Positions 46,898-56,967 of a DNA stretch of 64,000 nucleotides are shown here, in pieces. Source of the DNA: GAS188 sp963713805 (GTDB lineage: Bacteria; Pseudomonadota; Alphaproteobacteria; Rhizobiales; Beijerinckiaceae); NCBI GenBank assembly GCA_963713805.1, contig CAVQNF010000008.1, positions 1-64,000 of the forward strand. Reading direction: 5' to 3'. Both the position numbers and the translations under genes were made by a program. The notes beneath the pieces are model-generated. The model had not been told where the DNA came from. It saw only the letters and a list, made by a program, of their open reading frames with translations, and made no database searches. Position 1 is the first letter of the stretch, and the number at the start of each line of letters is the position of its first letter.

Positions 46898-47248
46898 TCA
46901 AATCGCCGCGATGACGCCGATCTCGACCTTGAAACGCGGCGCGGCGAGCTTGGCCTCGACCGTCGCGCGCGCGGGCGTGTTCCCCTGCGAGACCCAGGCA
47001 TCCCACGCCTTGTTCATCTCCTCGAAGGTCGAGATATCGGAGAGCCAGATGGTTGCCGACAGCACCTTCGACTTGTCGGAACCGGCCTGGGCGAGCGTCG
47101 CATCGATCTGCTCGAGGATGTCCCGCGTCTGCGCGCCGACGTTCTTGCCTTCGGGGTCGCGCGCGACGCAGCCCGCAAGATATGCCGTGTTGCCGTGAAC
47201 GACCGCCTGGCTCATCCTCGGGCCGCCGCCGATCCTGCGAGTGCTCAT
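46898..47248 (-). CDS. ridA: RidA-family enamine/imine deaminase
   Basis: Complete 116-residue RidA/YjgF protein, hydrolysing reactive imines. The pattern RMSQAVVHGNTAYLAGCVA, the QTRDILEQIDATLAQAG helix and NTPARATVEAKLAAP with the conserved Arg are visible. Placed before dadA, it can deaminate the imines DadA makes. Divergent from the racemase-like gene. Confidence 0.93.
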   Translation of the reverse strand: MSTRRIGGGPRMSQAVVHGNTAYLAGCVARDPEGKNVGAQTRDILEQIDATLAQAGSDKSKVLSATIWLSDISTFEEMNKAWDAWVSQGNTPARATVEAKLAAPRFKVEIGVIAAI

Positions 47249-47483
47249 CTCTCATGCTCCAAAAAAGTTGCGGCGAGGACCATAAGTCGGCAGATTTGCA
47301 GCCACAAGGGGATGAGGGAGGATGCCAAACGAAAGACATGGTGGCATGTCATTCGCCAGAGGGGAAAATCCAAAGAGGCATTGGCCGGCGCTCTCACGAC
47401 CCTCGGCGAGCGTTCGGCGAGCGTCGAAAATCCTTTCCGCCGAACCAGCCTTCCTGGCGGTGCAGCACTTAAGGAGGCGAGCG

Positions 47484-48309
47484 ATGGAACAAGAGACCCT
47501 CGAGAGGAAAAGCGCCGCCGGTGATGGCGACGGCTTGCTCGTCGACCGCGAGAACATGGAATTCGCGACGGATGGCGGCATTGGCACGAAGGCCGCGCTC
47601 GGCCTGCTCGTGCTCGAGACCGATCAGACGATCGAGGACGAGTTCCGCTTCCTTCTGCCCGAGACCGGCGTCTCCCTTTACGGAGCGAGGCTCCACAACG
47701 ATGCGCAGGATCACACCCGAGACGCTTGCCGAGATGGAGGCGAGGGTCGTCCCGACGGTCAACCTCTTGCCCGCCGCGGTCGAGCTCGGCGTCATCGGCT
47801 TTGCCTGCACCTCCGGCGCTCTCGTCATCGGCGAAGAGAAGATCGCCGGACGCATACGCGAGGTGCGGCCCGCCCTCCCCGTGACCGATCCGGTCACCGC
47901 GGCCCGCGCGGCGCTCGACGCGCTCAGGGTCGGGCGCATCGCGCTTCTGACGCCCTATGTGCGGCGCATCAACGAGAGCTTGCGCGCCGCGTTGCGCGCC
48001 CGCGGCATGGAAATTCCGGTCATGGGCTCCTTCAACCAGGAGGACGACAATGTGGTGGCGCGCATCGCGCCGCAGTCGATCGCGCAAGCCATCGTCCGCC
48101 TGGGTGCCTCCGATGCCTGCGATGGCGTGTTCGTCTCCTGCACGAGCCTTCGCGTGGCGCGCATCGTCGAGGAGGTCGAGGCGCAAATCGGCAAGCCGGT
48201 GACTTCGAGCAACCACGCCTTGGCCTGGCACATGCTGCGGCTCGCCGGCTACGCAACTCCGTTGAAGGGGAGAGGCCGGCTCTTCCTCGAGCCGCTGCGG
48301 GCGAGGTAG
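47484..48309 (+). CDS. Asp/Glu racemase-like enzyme (arylmalonate decarboxylase/maleate isomerase group)
   Basis: About 275 residues. The first frame gives GIGTKAALGLLVLETDQTIED and FRFLLPETGVSLYGARLHND; from about 47700 a second frame gives ITPETLAEMEARVVPTVNLL, GFACTSGALVIGEEKI with one active-site Cys, and FVSCTSLRVARIVEEVEAQ with the other, then TSSNHALAWHML. Two cysteines in CTS contexts match maleate isomerase and the EutA-type proteins of ectoine use. Substrate unresolved. AAGGAGG precedes ATG 47484. Confidence 0.85.
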
Positions 48310-48629
48310 GAACTTCGGCCTCAAGATGCGATCGGCGCCTGAGGGAATGCCCTGAGGCCACGCGTCGGCACATGATCGCAAGTCGAGCCGAGCCCGTTCC
48401 CGCGGAGCGGCCCTGTCGTGACGAAAACAAACCGTCATGCAAGCGCGCCTCTCGAGTACCCGGATGTAGAGCCGGGAATTGCCGGTGTCTAAAACAAGAT
48501 TTCATCGTGCGGTCGCTGCCGCACCCCGCCAGTCTGATAGTAGCCAGCCAGATTACGATCCGGTCTGATCCGGCCCAATTCAAAGCCTCCACTCGACTCC
48601 TTGACCGAAGGCGCCTAACTTGTCCGAAG
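48310..48629. other. Intergenic region
   Basis: No gene seen. The promoter of the lipoprotein gene should lie in it. Sequence at 48420-48600 is less GC-rich than its neighbours. Confidence 0.5.
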
Positions 48630-49124
48630 ATGATCCTGGAGGGGAAGTCGTTGCGGACAGGCATTTACGACAGCGCGCTCGCGGCAATGCTCATATTCGG
48701 TCTGAGCGCTTGCCAGTCCGAGTCGGTTCCTGGGCCCGCGGCTTCGGCGATCTCACAGGTTCCAGCGACGATCGCTCCCGAGTCCCTGGTCGGCCGCTGG
48801 GGACTCGCATCGTACCACAACGATGCCGACAAGGCTCGAACCACGATCGCCGCACGGGGGCAATGCAAGCAGCCTTACGTCATCTCCAAGGGGAAATCCG
48901 GTGGCGTCGTCACGCTCCTCGCGGACGACCCCGAGCCGCAGGAAGTGTTCGTCAAAGGGGCTTCGGGCGGCAAGAATTTCCTGGGTCCGGCCGGCCCTCC
49001 CGGAGACTCGCAGGATCGCGAGATCGTCTCGTCCGACAACAACACGGTTGTCATGCGGTGGGTCGATCCGGAGGTTGCGCACCGCTACGGGACGATGGTC
49101 CTGGCCCGTTGCGAGAAGGCCTGA
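48630..49124 (+). CDS. Small secreted lipoprotein
   Basis: Protein of 164 residues with a signal ending LIFGLSAC, a fitting lipobox, then a Ser/Pro-rich spacer and a folded part (LVGRWGLASYHNDADKAR, CKQPYVISKGKSGGVVTLLA) ending VMRWVDPEVAHRYGTMVL. The alternation of strands suggests a lipocalin- or AprI-like barrel, but I recognise no named family. Followed by an L,D-transpeptidase on the same strand. Confidence 0.65.
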   Translation: MILEGKSLRTGIYDSALAAMLIFGLSACQSESVPGPAASAISQVPATIAPESLVGRWGLASYHNDADKARTTIAARGQCKQPYVISKGKSGGVVTLLADDPEPQEVFVKGASGGKNFLGPAGPPGDSQDREIVSSDNNTVVMRWVDPEVAHRYGTMVLARCEKA

Positions 49125-49185
49125 CGCTTCCCCGCAGCAATCGCGCCCAGCAAATAGCCGTTGGAAGAAGGGAGACGATCATCTC

Positions 49186-49815
49186 GTGAAGCTCGGCAAC
49201 GGATATTCCCGCGTTTTCGGATCGGTATTCGCGCTGCTCCTGGCAGCCCAATCACTCGTCTATGTGCGGCCAAGCGAGGCGGGGCAAGTCTCGGATGAAA
49301 TGCAGATCGATGACCAGCCCGGCTATCAGCCGAGCGCGGACCAGGAACAGCTCGATCCGCAATTCCAGCGCCAGCTGGTCTTCTTCCGCACCACCGAAGC
49401 TCCCGGCACGATCATCGTGCAGACCAGCGAGCGCTATCTCTATCTCGTGCAAGGCGGCAACCGGGCCATGCGCTACGGCATCGGCGTCGGGCGCGAGGGT
49501 TTCCAATGGGGCGGCCTGCTGAAAATATCCCGCAAGCAGGAGTGGCCGGATTGGCGGCCCCCGCCCGAGATGATCGAGCGCCAGCCCTATCTGCCGCGCT
49601 TCATGGCGGGGGGAGCCGGCAACCCGCTCGGCGCACGCGCGATGTATCTCGGGAGCACCGTCTATCGGATCCACGGCACGAACCAGCCGCAGACGATCGG
49701 CTCCGCCGTATCGTCGGGGTGCTTCCGCCTCGTGAATCCCGACGTGATGGATCTCTATGACCACGTTCCGGTCGGTACCAAGGTCATCGTGCGGCAAGCT
49801 CCGCCCGTCTCGTGA
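49186..49815 (+). CDS. L,D-transpeptidase
   Basis: Periplasmic peptidoglycan cross-linking enzyme (YkuD fold), 209 residues. A signal-anchor (VFGSVFALLLAAQSLVYV) is followed by FFRTTEAPGTIIVQTSERYL, the catalytic IHGTNQPQTIG His region and SSGCFRLVNPDVMDLY with nucleophile Cys. GTG 49186 follows GAAGAAGGGAG. Intact. Confidence 0.93.
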   Translation: MKLGNGYSRVFGSVFALLLAAQSLVYVRPSEAGQVSDEMQIDDQPGYQPSADQEQLDPQFQRQLVFFRTTEAPGTIIVQTSERYLYLVQGGNRAMRYGIGVGREGFQWGGLLKISRKQEWPDWRPPPEMIERQPYLPRFMAGGAGNPLGARAMYLGSTVYRIHGTNQPQTIGSAVSSGCFRLVNPDVMDLYDHVPVGTKVIVRQAPPVS

Positions 49816-49894
49816 TCGCGGTTGCGGACCGGTCAGCGCAAGAAGGGCAGGACAAGAAGGGTAGGACTTGGGGGCTCGAAAGTGAGGCAGTGAC

Positions 49895-50923
49895 ATGTTC
49901 GGGCTCGATATTCGAGCGACCCTGGTTCCGGCACTTGTCGGGGCCCTGCTTTTCGGCACCGTCGGCACATCGGCGCAGACGTTGAAGGCGGTCAAGGAGC
50001 GCGGCTCGCTGGTCTGCGGCGTCAGCCAGGGCCTGCCGGGCTTTTCGAATCCCGACAGCAAAGGCGAGTGGTCGGGGCTCGACGTCGATCTCTGCCGCGC
50101 GGTCGCGGCCGCAGTTCTGGGCGATGCGAGCAAGGTTCGCTTCGTGCCGCTCTCGACCGCGGAGCGCTTCGAGGCGCTGCGCTCCGGGAAGATCGACCTG
50201 CTCGCCCGCAATTCCACCTGGACGATGTCACGGGAGATGGAATTCGGGTTGAGCTTCGCGGGGGTCAACTACTATGACGGTCAGGGATTCCTGCTCCACA
50301 AGCTTCCGGAGGTCGCGTCCGCTCTCGAGCTCGATGGTGCCAAGGTCTGCGTCCAGGGCAATACGACGACGGTCGATAATCTCGCCGACTTTTTCAACGC
50401 AAACCACATGAAATACGAGGTCGTGCCCGCGAACTCTCCGGCCGATGCCCTCAAGGACTACGAAGCCGGCCGTTGCTCCGTGCTCACGAGCGACATCTCC
50501 CAGCTCTACGCCCTCAAGCTCCAGCTGGCGAAGCCGGTGGATCATGTGATCCTTCCCGACGTGATCTCGAAGGAGCCGCTGGGTCCGGCGGTCCGGCAGG
50601 ACGATCCGCAATGGCTCGACATCGTGAAATGGGTCCATTTCGCGATGCTCGATGCCGAAGAGCTCGGCGTCTCTTCGAGGACGATCGGCGAAGCGCTCCA
50701 ATCGAAGAAGCCCGATGTGATGAGGCTCGTCGGAACGGACGGCAATCTCGGGGAACAGATGGGCCTCGCGAAAGGGTGGGCCGCCGACGTGATCAGGACG
50801 GTCGGAAACTACGGCGAGGTCTATGAACGCAATGTCGGCTCGAGGTCGCAACTCGGGATTCCACGCGGCCTCAACCAGCTCTGGAGCGAAGGCGGAATCC
50901 AATATGCGCCGCCCATGCGCTGA
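49895..50923 (+). CDS. AapJ-like general L-amino acid binding protein
   Basis: Periplasmic binding protein, 342 residues, complete. The signal ends ALLFGTVGTSAQ, followed by LVCGVSQGLPGFSNPDSKG, the AapJ-type lobe start, and GLDVDLCRAVAAAVLGD. Later blocks include LLARNSTWTMSREMEFGLSF and YEVVPANSPADALKDYEAGR. AapJ usually works with AapQ, AapM and AapP; none lies beside it, so it is an orphan or supplies a distant transporter. Confidence 0.9.
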   Translation: MFGLDIRATLVPALVGALLFGTVGTSAQTLKAVKERGSLVCGVSQGLPGFSNPDSKGEWSGLDVDLCRAVAAAVLGDASKVRFVPLSTAERFEALRSGKIDLLARNSTWTMSREMEFGLSFAGVNYYDGQGFLLHKLPEVASALELDGAKVCVQGNTTTVDNLADFFNANHMKYEVVPANSPADALKDYEAGRCSVLTSDISQLYALKLQLAKPVDHVILPDVISKEPLGPAVRQDDPQWLDIVKWVHFAMLDAEELGVSSRTIGEALQSKKPDVMRLVGTDGNLGEQMGLAKGWAADVIRTVGNYGEVYERNVGSRSQLGIPRGLNQLWSEGGIQYAPPMR

Positions 50924-51326
50924 CGCGCACAGGTGCGTCTTCGGTGACGAACGGTTGCCGGCTGCTCTCACGAGCGACCAACCTAGCGATAGCCGTGTGG
51001 AACGAACCGCGCCGCCGCTCACGCATTTGAAGAATTCAGTCGATGGATTTTATCGATTGCATCGGTCTCGTTGGTCGAGTTGCAAAGCACATCCGAGTGG
51101 TACAACTTAGCCAATGAAATGAACCTGGCATTCGTCGGCTGGTGATTACGCTGTTTATTTAGTTCCTCGTGGCCGAGCACTTACGTCGACGTCGCCTGTC
51201 GAGGTGGCTATGCATCGGATGATCACAATATTGTCTTTTGCGTTCTGTATTCGCAACAGGCGGCAAGCGCATATCCGTCGCCGCGGCGCGACGCCAGGGT
51301 AAGATGAGATCGGGCAAGGAGAGGTC
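50924..51326. other. Intergenic region, AT-richer
   Basis: No gene or repeat found. From about 51030 to 51300 the base composition is visibly AT-richer than the rest of the window, suiting a promoter region for the exported protein at 51327 or a foreign scar. Confidence 0.45.
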
Positions 51327-51791
51327 ATGCGCCACATAGGGAAGCTGCGACTTTGGTGTGCCGCGGCCTTGTCGCTTTTGCTCATGCCGTCTTTTGCCGA
51401 CGCGGCAGGCCTTTTCGCCCGCCGTCCATCCGGCACGTTAGTGATCAATCAAGGGCAAGCGGGGTTCATCGTCACAGCGGATTATGGGGGTGGGCTCCTG
51501 CGTTATGAGGGCAGGACTTACCCCTTCAAGGTCGGGGGCCTCGGCGTCGGCGGTTTTGGCGCGTCGTCCGTCCACGCGACCGGCATCGTCTACGATCTCA
51601 AATCGATCCAGGACTTCCCCGGCCCCTATGTGACGATCCGCGCCGGCGCCGCTGTCGGCAGGAGAAGCATCGGCAGGATGTGGCTGCGAAACTCGCATGG
51701 CGTCACGCTCAAGCTCGACGCCGAGCGCAGGGGCTTGATGCTTGCCGCTGGTGCCGACGCCGTCGTGATCTCGATGGGCCCTGGAGAGTAG
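51327..51791 (+). CDS. Exported hypothetical protein
   Basis: Periplasmic protein of 154 residues: signal SLLLMPSFADAAGLFARR, then a beta-rich domain with DYGGGLLRYEGRTYPFKVGG and VGGFGASSVHATGIVYDL, ending GLMLAAGADAVVISMG. The C-terminal pattern resembles EipA/DUF1134-type envelope proteins, an impression only. AAGGAGAGGTC precedes the ATG. Confidence 0.65.
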   Translation: MRHIGKLRLWCAAALSLLLMPSFADAAGLFARRPSGTLVINQGQAGFIVTADYGGGLLRYEGRTYPFKVGGLGVGGFGASSVHATGIVYDLKSIQDFPGPYVTIRAGAAVGRRSIGRMWLRNSHGVTLKLDAERRGLMLAAGADAVVISMGPGE

Positions 51792-51908
51792 AGCCCGTCG
51801 TGCCGCGCTGGAGCGGAGGTGTTGAGGGTCGGCTTTGCTCCCGCGGCCGTCATGAAGTCGAGGCCAAGAAACGGGGCATGCACTCTGCCGATGCATGCGC
51901 GTGCCGAA

Positions 51909-52325
51909 ATGGCTGATGTCCAGGACATGCTCTCCCGGATTTGGGAGAATCTCGCGGCGCGTCCGAGCGGGCCGCTGGCGTTTCGTTTCCTCGTCCAGCC
52001 GAGCATGGCCGCAATCTTCGCGATCCGCGACGGCATCAAGGACGCGCGCACCGGAAGATCTCCCCATCTCTGGACGGTCCTCACGAATCCGCAGGAGCGC
52101 GGTGGTCGATTGCGGGAAAACATGGCCGCGACGGCGAAGATCATGATCCTGGCGGTGATCCTCGACGCCATCTACCAATTCGAGGAGCTCGACAAATTCT
52201 ATCCTGGCGAGGCGTTGATCGTGGCGCTCGTTCTCGCCTTCATCCCCTATCTCCTGATCCGCGGGCCCGCCGCGCGGCTCGCGCGCGGGCGGGTCGATCG
52301 CTCATCCGCGGATAAGACAGGCTGA
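51909..52325 (+). CDS. Hypothetical two-span membrane protein
   Basis: Protein of about 138 residues, no family recognised. A cytoplasmic helical start (ADVQDMLSRIWENLAARPSG) and PSMAAIFAIRDGIKDARTGR lead to two hydrophobic helices (TAKIMILAVILDAIYQF and ALIVALVLAFIPYLLI). It starts at ATG 51909 or the in-frame ATG at 51891. The DUF202 gene follows about 95 bases later. Confidence 0.6.
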   Translation: MADVQDMLSRIWENLAARPSGPLAFRFLVQPSMAAIFAIRDGIKDARTGRSPHLWTVLTNPQERGGRLRENMAATAKIMILAVILDAIYQFEELDKFYPGEALIVALVLAFIPYLLIRGPAARLARGRVDRSSADKTG

Positions 52326-52421
52326 GGGCATTTGCAGGGGGAAACGGCAAACGAGGAACGAAACTCACGAGATTTGCGGCGGCGCATGGCCGGGCAAGAA
52401 TTTCACGCGAGGGCAGGCTCA

Positions 52422-52865
52422 ATGAAGATCCTTCAGGCCGAGAAGGATGAGACGCGGTTCGAGCTCAGGATGACCGCGGACAGTCATTTCTCCTGGGTGA
52501 GGACGCGTCTGAGCGTCGAGCGCACGCTCATGTCATGGGTGCGCACCGCCATCGCTCTCATCGGCTTTGGATTCACGATCGTGCAGTTCTTCGAGCGTCT
52601 GTCCAGCTTCGAGGGAGTAAAGCCCGCGATTCATCCCGACGCACCGCGCTATCTCGGACTGGCGTTGATCCTTGCCGGCGTCATCGCGCTCATCGTCTCG
52701 CTTTGGCAATACCTGACGCTGCTTCGCTATTTGTGGAGCGGCAACTTCGCGAAGCTCGCGATCATCCGAGAAGGACCCGTCCAGACGCCGCTCTTTGCGG
52801 TGACGCTCATTCTGATCGCCATCGGGCTCGCTGCTTTCTTCGCCGTGGTGTTCCGATACGCCTAG
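52422..52865 (+). CDS. DUF202 (YidH-like) membrane protein
   Basis: Complete 147-residue inner-membrane protein with three hydrophobic helices. The DUF202 signature is RTRLSVERTLMSWVRTAIALI; later helices are GLALILAGVIALIVSLWQYL and VTLILIAIGLAAFFAVVF. Function unknown. GCGAGGGCAGGC precedes the ATG, and a longer in-frame start is possible. Confidence 0.8.
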   Translation: MKILQAEKDETRFELRMTADSHFSWVRTRLSVERTLMSWVRTAIALIGFGFTIVQFFERLSSFEGVKPAIHPDAPRYLGLALILAGVIALIVSLWQYLTLLRYLWSGNFAKLAIIREGPVQTPLFAVTLILIAIGLAAFFAVVFRYA

Positions 52866-52942
52866 ATTCGAGACGCGCCGTGCCCGATTGCGGCAACAGC
52901 ATCGTGCCTTCCACCAAGCATCGACAGAGAGGGAGAGCCGAC

Positions 52943-53068
52943 ATGAAGAGAAGGATGATCTTCCCGGCAAGCGGCGCCGCGCTCGGCGTTGCCGCGGTGC
53001 CCTGATTGGCCGTGGCGAAGACGGCTGAGCCCGCCGTCGCCCCGGAAAACCGATTGCTTCCGCAATGA
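52943..53068 (+). pseudogene. Broken exported-protein leader upstream of sulfatase
   Basis: A signal-like start RRMIFPASGAALGVAAVP meets TGA at 53003-53005 and continues in the same frame as LAVAKTAEPAVAPENRLL to TGA at 53066. AGAGGGAGAG precedes the ATG. It looks like the head of a secreted protein whose body is gone. Confidence 0.4.
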
Positions 53069-53175
53069 TCGCGGCCGGCTCCTCGTCATCGCGGTCCGCC
53101 GGCACGCCATCCCCAACGAAGCTTGCCTCGGAAGCTCTCGGGCTGAAAAGTTCTCGCAAAAGAGTGGAGCGTAAG

Positions 53176-55553
53176 ATGCCCGACAATTCGAAGGAGTTCC
53201 CGCGCCATATCCTGCCCATTCCGGATCGTCAGCATGTCGGCCTGACGACCTACGACGCCAAGGACCCGGACACCAAGTTCCCGCCGATCGAGCCGCTGCG
53301 CCCGCCGAAGGGCGCGCCCAATGTGCTGATCGTGCTGCTCGACGATGTCGGCTTTGCGGCGTCGAGCGCCTTCGGCGGCGTCATCAACACGCCGACGGCC
53401 GAGCGGCTGGCGAAGGATGGCCTGAAGTTCAACCGCTTCCATACGACGGCGCTGTGCTCGCCGACGCGCCAGGCGATGCTGACCGGGCGCAATCACCATT
53501 CGGTGAACATGGGCGGCATCTGCGAGATCGCGACCTCGGCCCCCGGCTACAGCTTCGGTTCTGCCGAAGAACAAGGCGCCGCTGGCGATGACGCTCAAGC
53601 TCAACGGCTATTCGACGGCGCAGTTCGGCAAGTGTCACGAGGTGCCGGTGTGGGAGACGAGCCCGATGGGACCGTTCGACCAATGGCCGACCGGCGGCGG
53701 CGGCTTCGAATATTTCTACGGCTTCATCGGCGGCGAGACCAACCAGTATTACCCGGCGATCTATGAGGGCACGACGCCGATCGAGGCCGGCGAAGACCCC
53801 CGAGGAGGGCTATCACTTCACCGAGGACATGACCAACAAGGCGATCAAATGGGTGCGCCAGCAGAAGGCGCTGATGCCGGACAAGCCGTTCTTCATGTAT
53901 TTCGCGCCGGGCGCCTGCCACGCCCCGCACCACGTGCCGAAGGAATGGATCGACAAATACAAGGGCAAGTTCGATCAGGGCTGGGACAAGCTGCGCGAGG
54001 AGATCTTCGCCCGCCAGAAGAAGCTGGGGGTCATCCCCGCCGATGCCGAGCTGACCGAAGCGGCCCGAGGAAATTCCCGCCTGGGACGAGATGCCGAAGG
54101 AGCTGAAGCCGATCCTCGCCCGGCAAATGGAGATCTATGCCGGCGTTCCTCGAGCACACCGACCATCACATCGGGCGGCTGGTCGATGCGCTTGAAGGAC
54201 CTGGAGGTACTCGATGACACGCTGGTCTTCTACATCATCGGCGACAACGGCGCCTCGGCCGAAGGGACGCTGAACGGCAGCTTCAACGAGATGGCGATGT
54301 TGAATGGCATGGCGGCAGTCGAGACGGTCGAGTTTCTGAAGAGCAAGATCGACGATTTCGGTGGACCGCACGCCTACAACCATTATGCGGTCGGCTGGGC
54401 GCACGCGATGGACACGCCCTACCAATGGACCAAGCAGGTCGCCTCGCATTGGGGCGGCACGCGCAACGGCACGATCGTGCACTGGCCGAAGGGCATCAAG
54501 GCCAAGGGAGAGATCCGTTCGCAGTTCCATCACGTCATCGATGTCGCGCCGACGATCCTGGAAGCCGCGGGTCTGCCGCACCCGACGATCGTCAACAGCG
54601 TGCAGCAGGCGCCGCATGGAGGGCGTCAGCATGCTGTATGCCTTCGACGACGCCAAGGCCGCCGAGCGACACGAGACCCAGTATTTCGAGATGTTCTGCA
54701 ACCGCGGCATCTACCACAAGGGATGGACCGCGGTGACCCGGCACAGCACGCCCTGGGACATGTCGAAGCCGCTGCCCGCCTTTGACGACGATGTCTGGGA
54801 GCTGTACGACACCAACAAGGACTGGACGCAGGCGCGCGAACATCGCCAAGGACAATCCGGAGAAACTGCGCGAGTTGCAGAGGCTCTGGCTGATCGAGGC
54901 CACCAAGTACAGCGTTCTTCCGCTCGACGATCGAAGGGTCGAACGCTTCAACCCGGACCTTGCCGGCCGGCCTCAGCTCATCAAGGGCAAGACGCAGATC
55001 CTGTTCGGCGGCATGGGCCGCCTGAGCGAGAACTCGGTCGTCAACATCAAGAACAAGTCCTACTCGGTGACCGCCGAGATCGTCGTCCCGAAGTCCGGCG
55101 CCGAGGGCGTCATCATCGCGCAGGGCGGCGGCTTCAACGGCTGGAGCCTCTACGCCAAGGACGGCAAACTCAAATATTGCTACAACCTCCTCGGGATCAA
55201 GCTGTTCTACGCCGAGTCAAACAAGCCGATTCCTGCGGGTCAGCACCAGGTTCGGATGGAGTTCAAATACGATGGCGGCGGCCTGGCCAAGGGCGGCAAC
55301 GCATTGCTCTACGTGGATGGCAAGAAGGTCGGCGAAGGCCGCGTGGAAACAACGGTGCCGATGATGTTCTCGGCAGATGAGACCTGCGATGTCGGCAAGG
55401 GAACCGGCTCGGCGGTTTCACCCGACTACGACCCGAGAGCACAATGAGTTCAGCGGCGAGGTGAACTGGGTCCAGATCGACCTGGAGAAGGACGATCACG
55501 ATCACCTGATCTCGCCGGAGGAGCGCTTCAAGGTCGCGATGGCGCGGCAATGA
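53176..55553 (+). CDS. Arylsulfatase (frameshifted)
   Basis: Type I sulfatase of about 790 residues. KGAPNVLIVLLDDVGFAASS holds the first metal Asp pair, and FHTTALCSPTRQAMLTGRN contains C-S-P-T-R, whose Cys is oxidised to formylglycine. Later blocks in other frames include FYGFIGGETNQYYP, KPFFMYFAPGACHAPHH, DDTLVFYIIGDNGASAEG and HVIDVAPTILEAAGLPHP, and a C-terminal beta domain ending EERFKVAMARQ. At least seven frame changes occur (about 53560, 53795, 54065, 54160, 54190, 54620, 54840, 55435). No signal peptide is seen. Its activator FGE follows 50 bases on. Confidence 0.9.
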
Positions 55554-55603
55554 GTCTTCGGGGCGAATAGCGCGAGGCGGCGCAAAGATCGAAGGAGGAG
55601 CGG

Positions 55604-56596
55604 TTGACTTCCATCGTCGATAGACACATCGCGGCGTGCAAAGATCCGAGAAGGTCGACATCGCCACCCTCCGACGGCATGGTCCGGATCCCTGGAGGCA
55701 CCTTCCTCATGGGGTCCGACCGACACTATCCCGAGGAGGCGCCGGCCCATCAGGTGACGGTCGACGGCTTCTGGATGGATCGCTGCACGGTCACCAATCG
55801 GGAGTTCCAGCTCTTCGTCGAGGCGACGGGACATGTCACGCTCGCCGAGCGTCCGGCGAAGGCCGCCGACTATCCGGGCGCCAAGCCGGAGCTTCTGGCT
55901 CCCTCCTCCGTCGTCTTCAAGAAAGCGCCGCGCGGCACGGGGCTCGATGACCACTACAATTGGTGGGTCTATGTTCGGGGCGCGAACTGGCGTCATCCGC
56001 GCGGACCCGCAAGCTCGATAAAAGGCCTCGAGAACCATCCGGTCGTGCACGTCGCCTTCGAGGACGCGCAAGCCTATGCGGATTGGGCCCGCAAGGAGCT
56101 GCCGACGGAGGCCGAATGGGAATTCGCGGCGCGCGGTGGGCTGGACCGCGCCGAATATGCGTGGGGCGACGAGTTCACGCCGGGCGGCCGTCACATGGCG
56201 AATACCTGGCAAGGCGAGTTTCCCTGGCAGAACCTCACGCAGGACGGTTACGCCTGGACGGCGCCCGTGGGCTCCTTTCCCGCGAACGGCTATGGGCTGC
56301 ACGACGTGGCCGGCAATGTCTGGGAATGGACGACGGACTGGTACCAGGAGCACGGGAGGATCGAGAGCCCGTGCTGCACCCTGCACAACCCCAGGGGGGC
56401 GGAGCGCGATGCGAGCATCGACCCGCGAGAGCCGAAGATCCGAATCCCACGAAAGGTGATGAAGGGCGGCTCCTTCCTGTGCGCCCCGAATTATTGCCGG
56501 CGCTACCGACCGGCCGCGCGCATGTCGCAGCCGATCGACACCTCGACCTGCCATCTCGGTTTTCGCTGCATCGCACGAACAGACTCGACGAAATGA
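55604..56596 (+). CDS. Formylglycine-generating enzyme
   Basis: Copper-dependent SUMF1-type enzyme converting sulfatase Cys to formylglycine. 330 residues, intact. RIPGGTFLMGSDRHYPEEAP opens the domain, LPTEAEWEFAARGGL and DVAGNVWEWTTDWY are core motifs, and KGGSFLCAPNYCRRYRPAAR has the Cys pair that binds copper. TTG 55604 is the start, with GGAGGAG just upstream. Placement after a sulfatase identifies its substrate. Its stop overlaps the next gene (ATGA). Confidence 0.93.
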   Translation: MTSIVDRHIAACKDPRRSTSPPSDGMVRIPGGTFLMGSDRHYPEEAPAHQVTVDGFWMDRCTVTNREFQLFVEATGHVTLAERPAKAADYPGAKPELLAPSSVVFKKAPRGTGLDDHYNWWVYVRGANWRHPRGPASSIKGLENHPVVHVAFEDAQAYADWARKELPTEAEWEFAARGGLDRAEYAWGDEFTPGGRHMANTWQGEFPWQNLTQDGYAWTAPVGSFPANGYGLHDVAGNVWEWTTDWYQEHGRIESPCCTLHNPRGAERDASIDPREPKIRIPRKVMKGGSFLCAPNYCRRYRPAARMSQPIDTSTCHLGFRCIARTDSTK

Positions 56597-56967
56597 GGAG
56601 TGCGCCTGTGCTCGAATGGCTGACCGTCATCACGCAGGAAGCCGTGCTCGTCATCGATGCCATGGCGCTCGTGATGATCGCCATCGGAACCGTCGAGGCC
56701 TTCTTCCATGGCCTTCGGATCATGCTGCGGCCCGCCGCCACCAACCGGCAAAGACAGGTGGTCTGGATGCGCTTTGCGCGCTGGCTGATCGCCGCGCTGA
56801 CATTCCAGCTTGCCGCCGATGTGATGGAGACGACGGTCACACCCACCTGGGAGGCGATCGGCCGGTTAGCCGCGATCGCCGCCATCCGTACATTCCTCAA
56901 TTTCTTTGTCGAGCGCGATCTTTGGGAAATGCGACGATGGCAAAGTGGGCAAGTAGATAAGGCCTGA
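56593..56967 (+). CDS. DUF1622 membrane protein
   Basis: Complete 124-residue inner-membrane protein with three helices: ITQEAVLVIDAMALVMIAIG, FARWLIAALTFQLAADVME and a C-terminal amphipathic helix. DUF1622 pattern VRTFLNFFLERDL is seen as IRTFLNFFVERDLWEM. Function unknown. It shares ATGA with the formylglycine enzyme, so the sulfatase operon carries it. Confidence 0.85.
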   Translation: MRSAPVLEWLTVITQEAVLVIDAMALVMIAIGTVEAFFHGLRIMLRPAATNRQRQVVWMRFARWLIAALTFQLAADVMETTVTPTWEAIGRLAAIAAIRTFLNFFVERDLWEMRRWQSGQVDKA

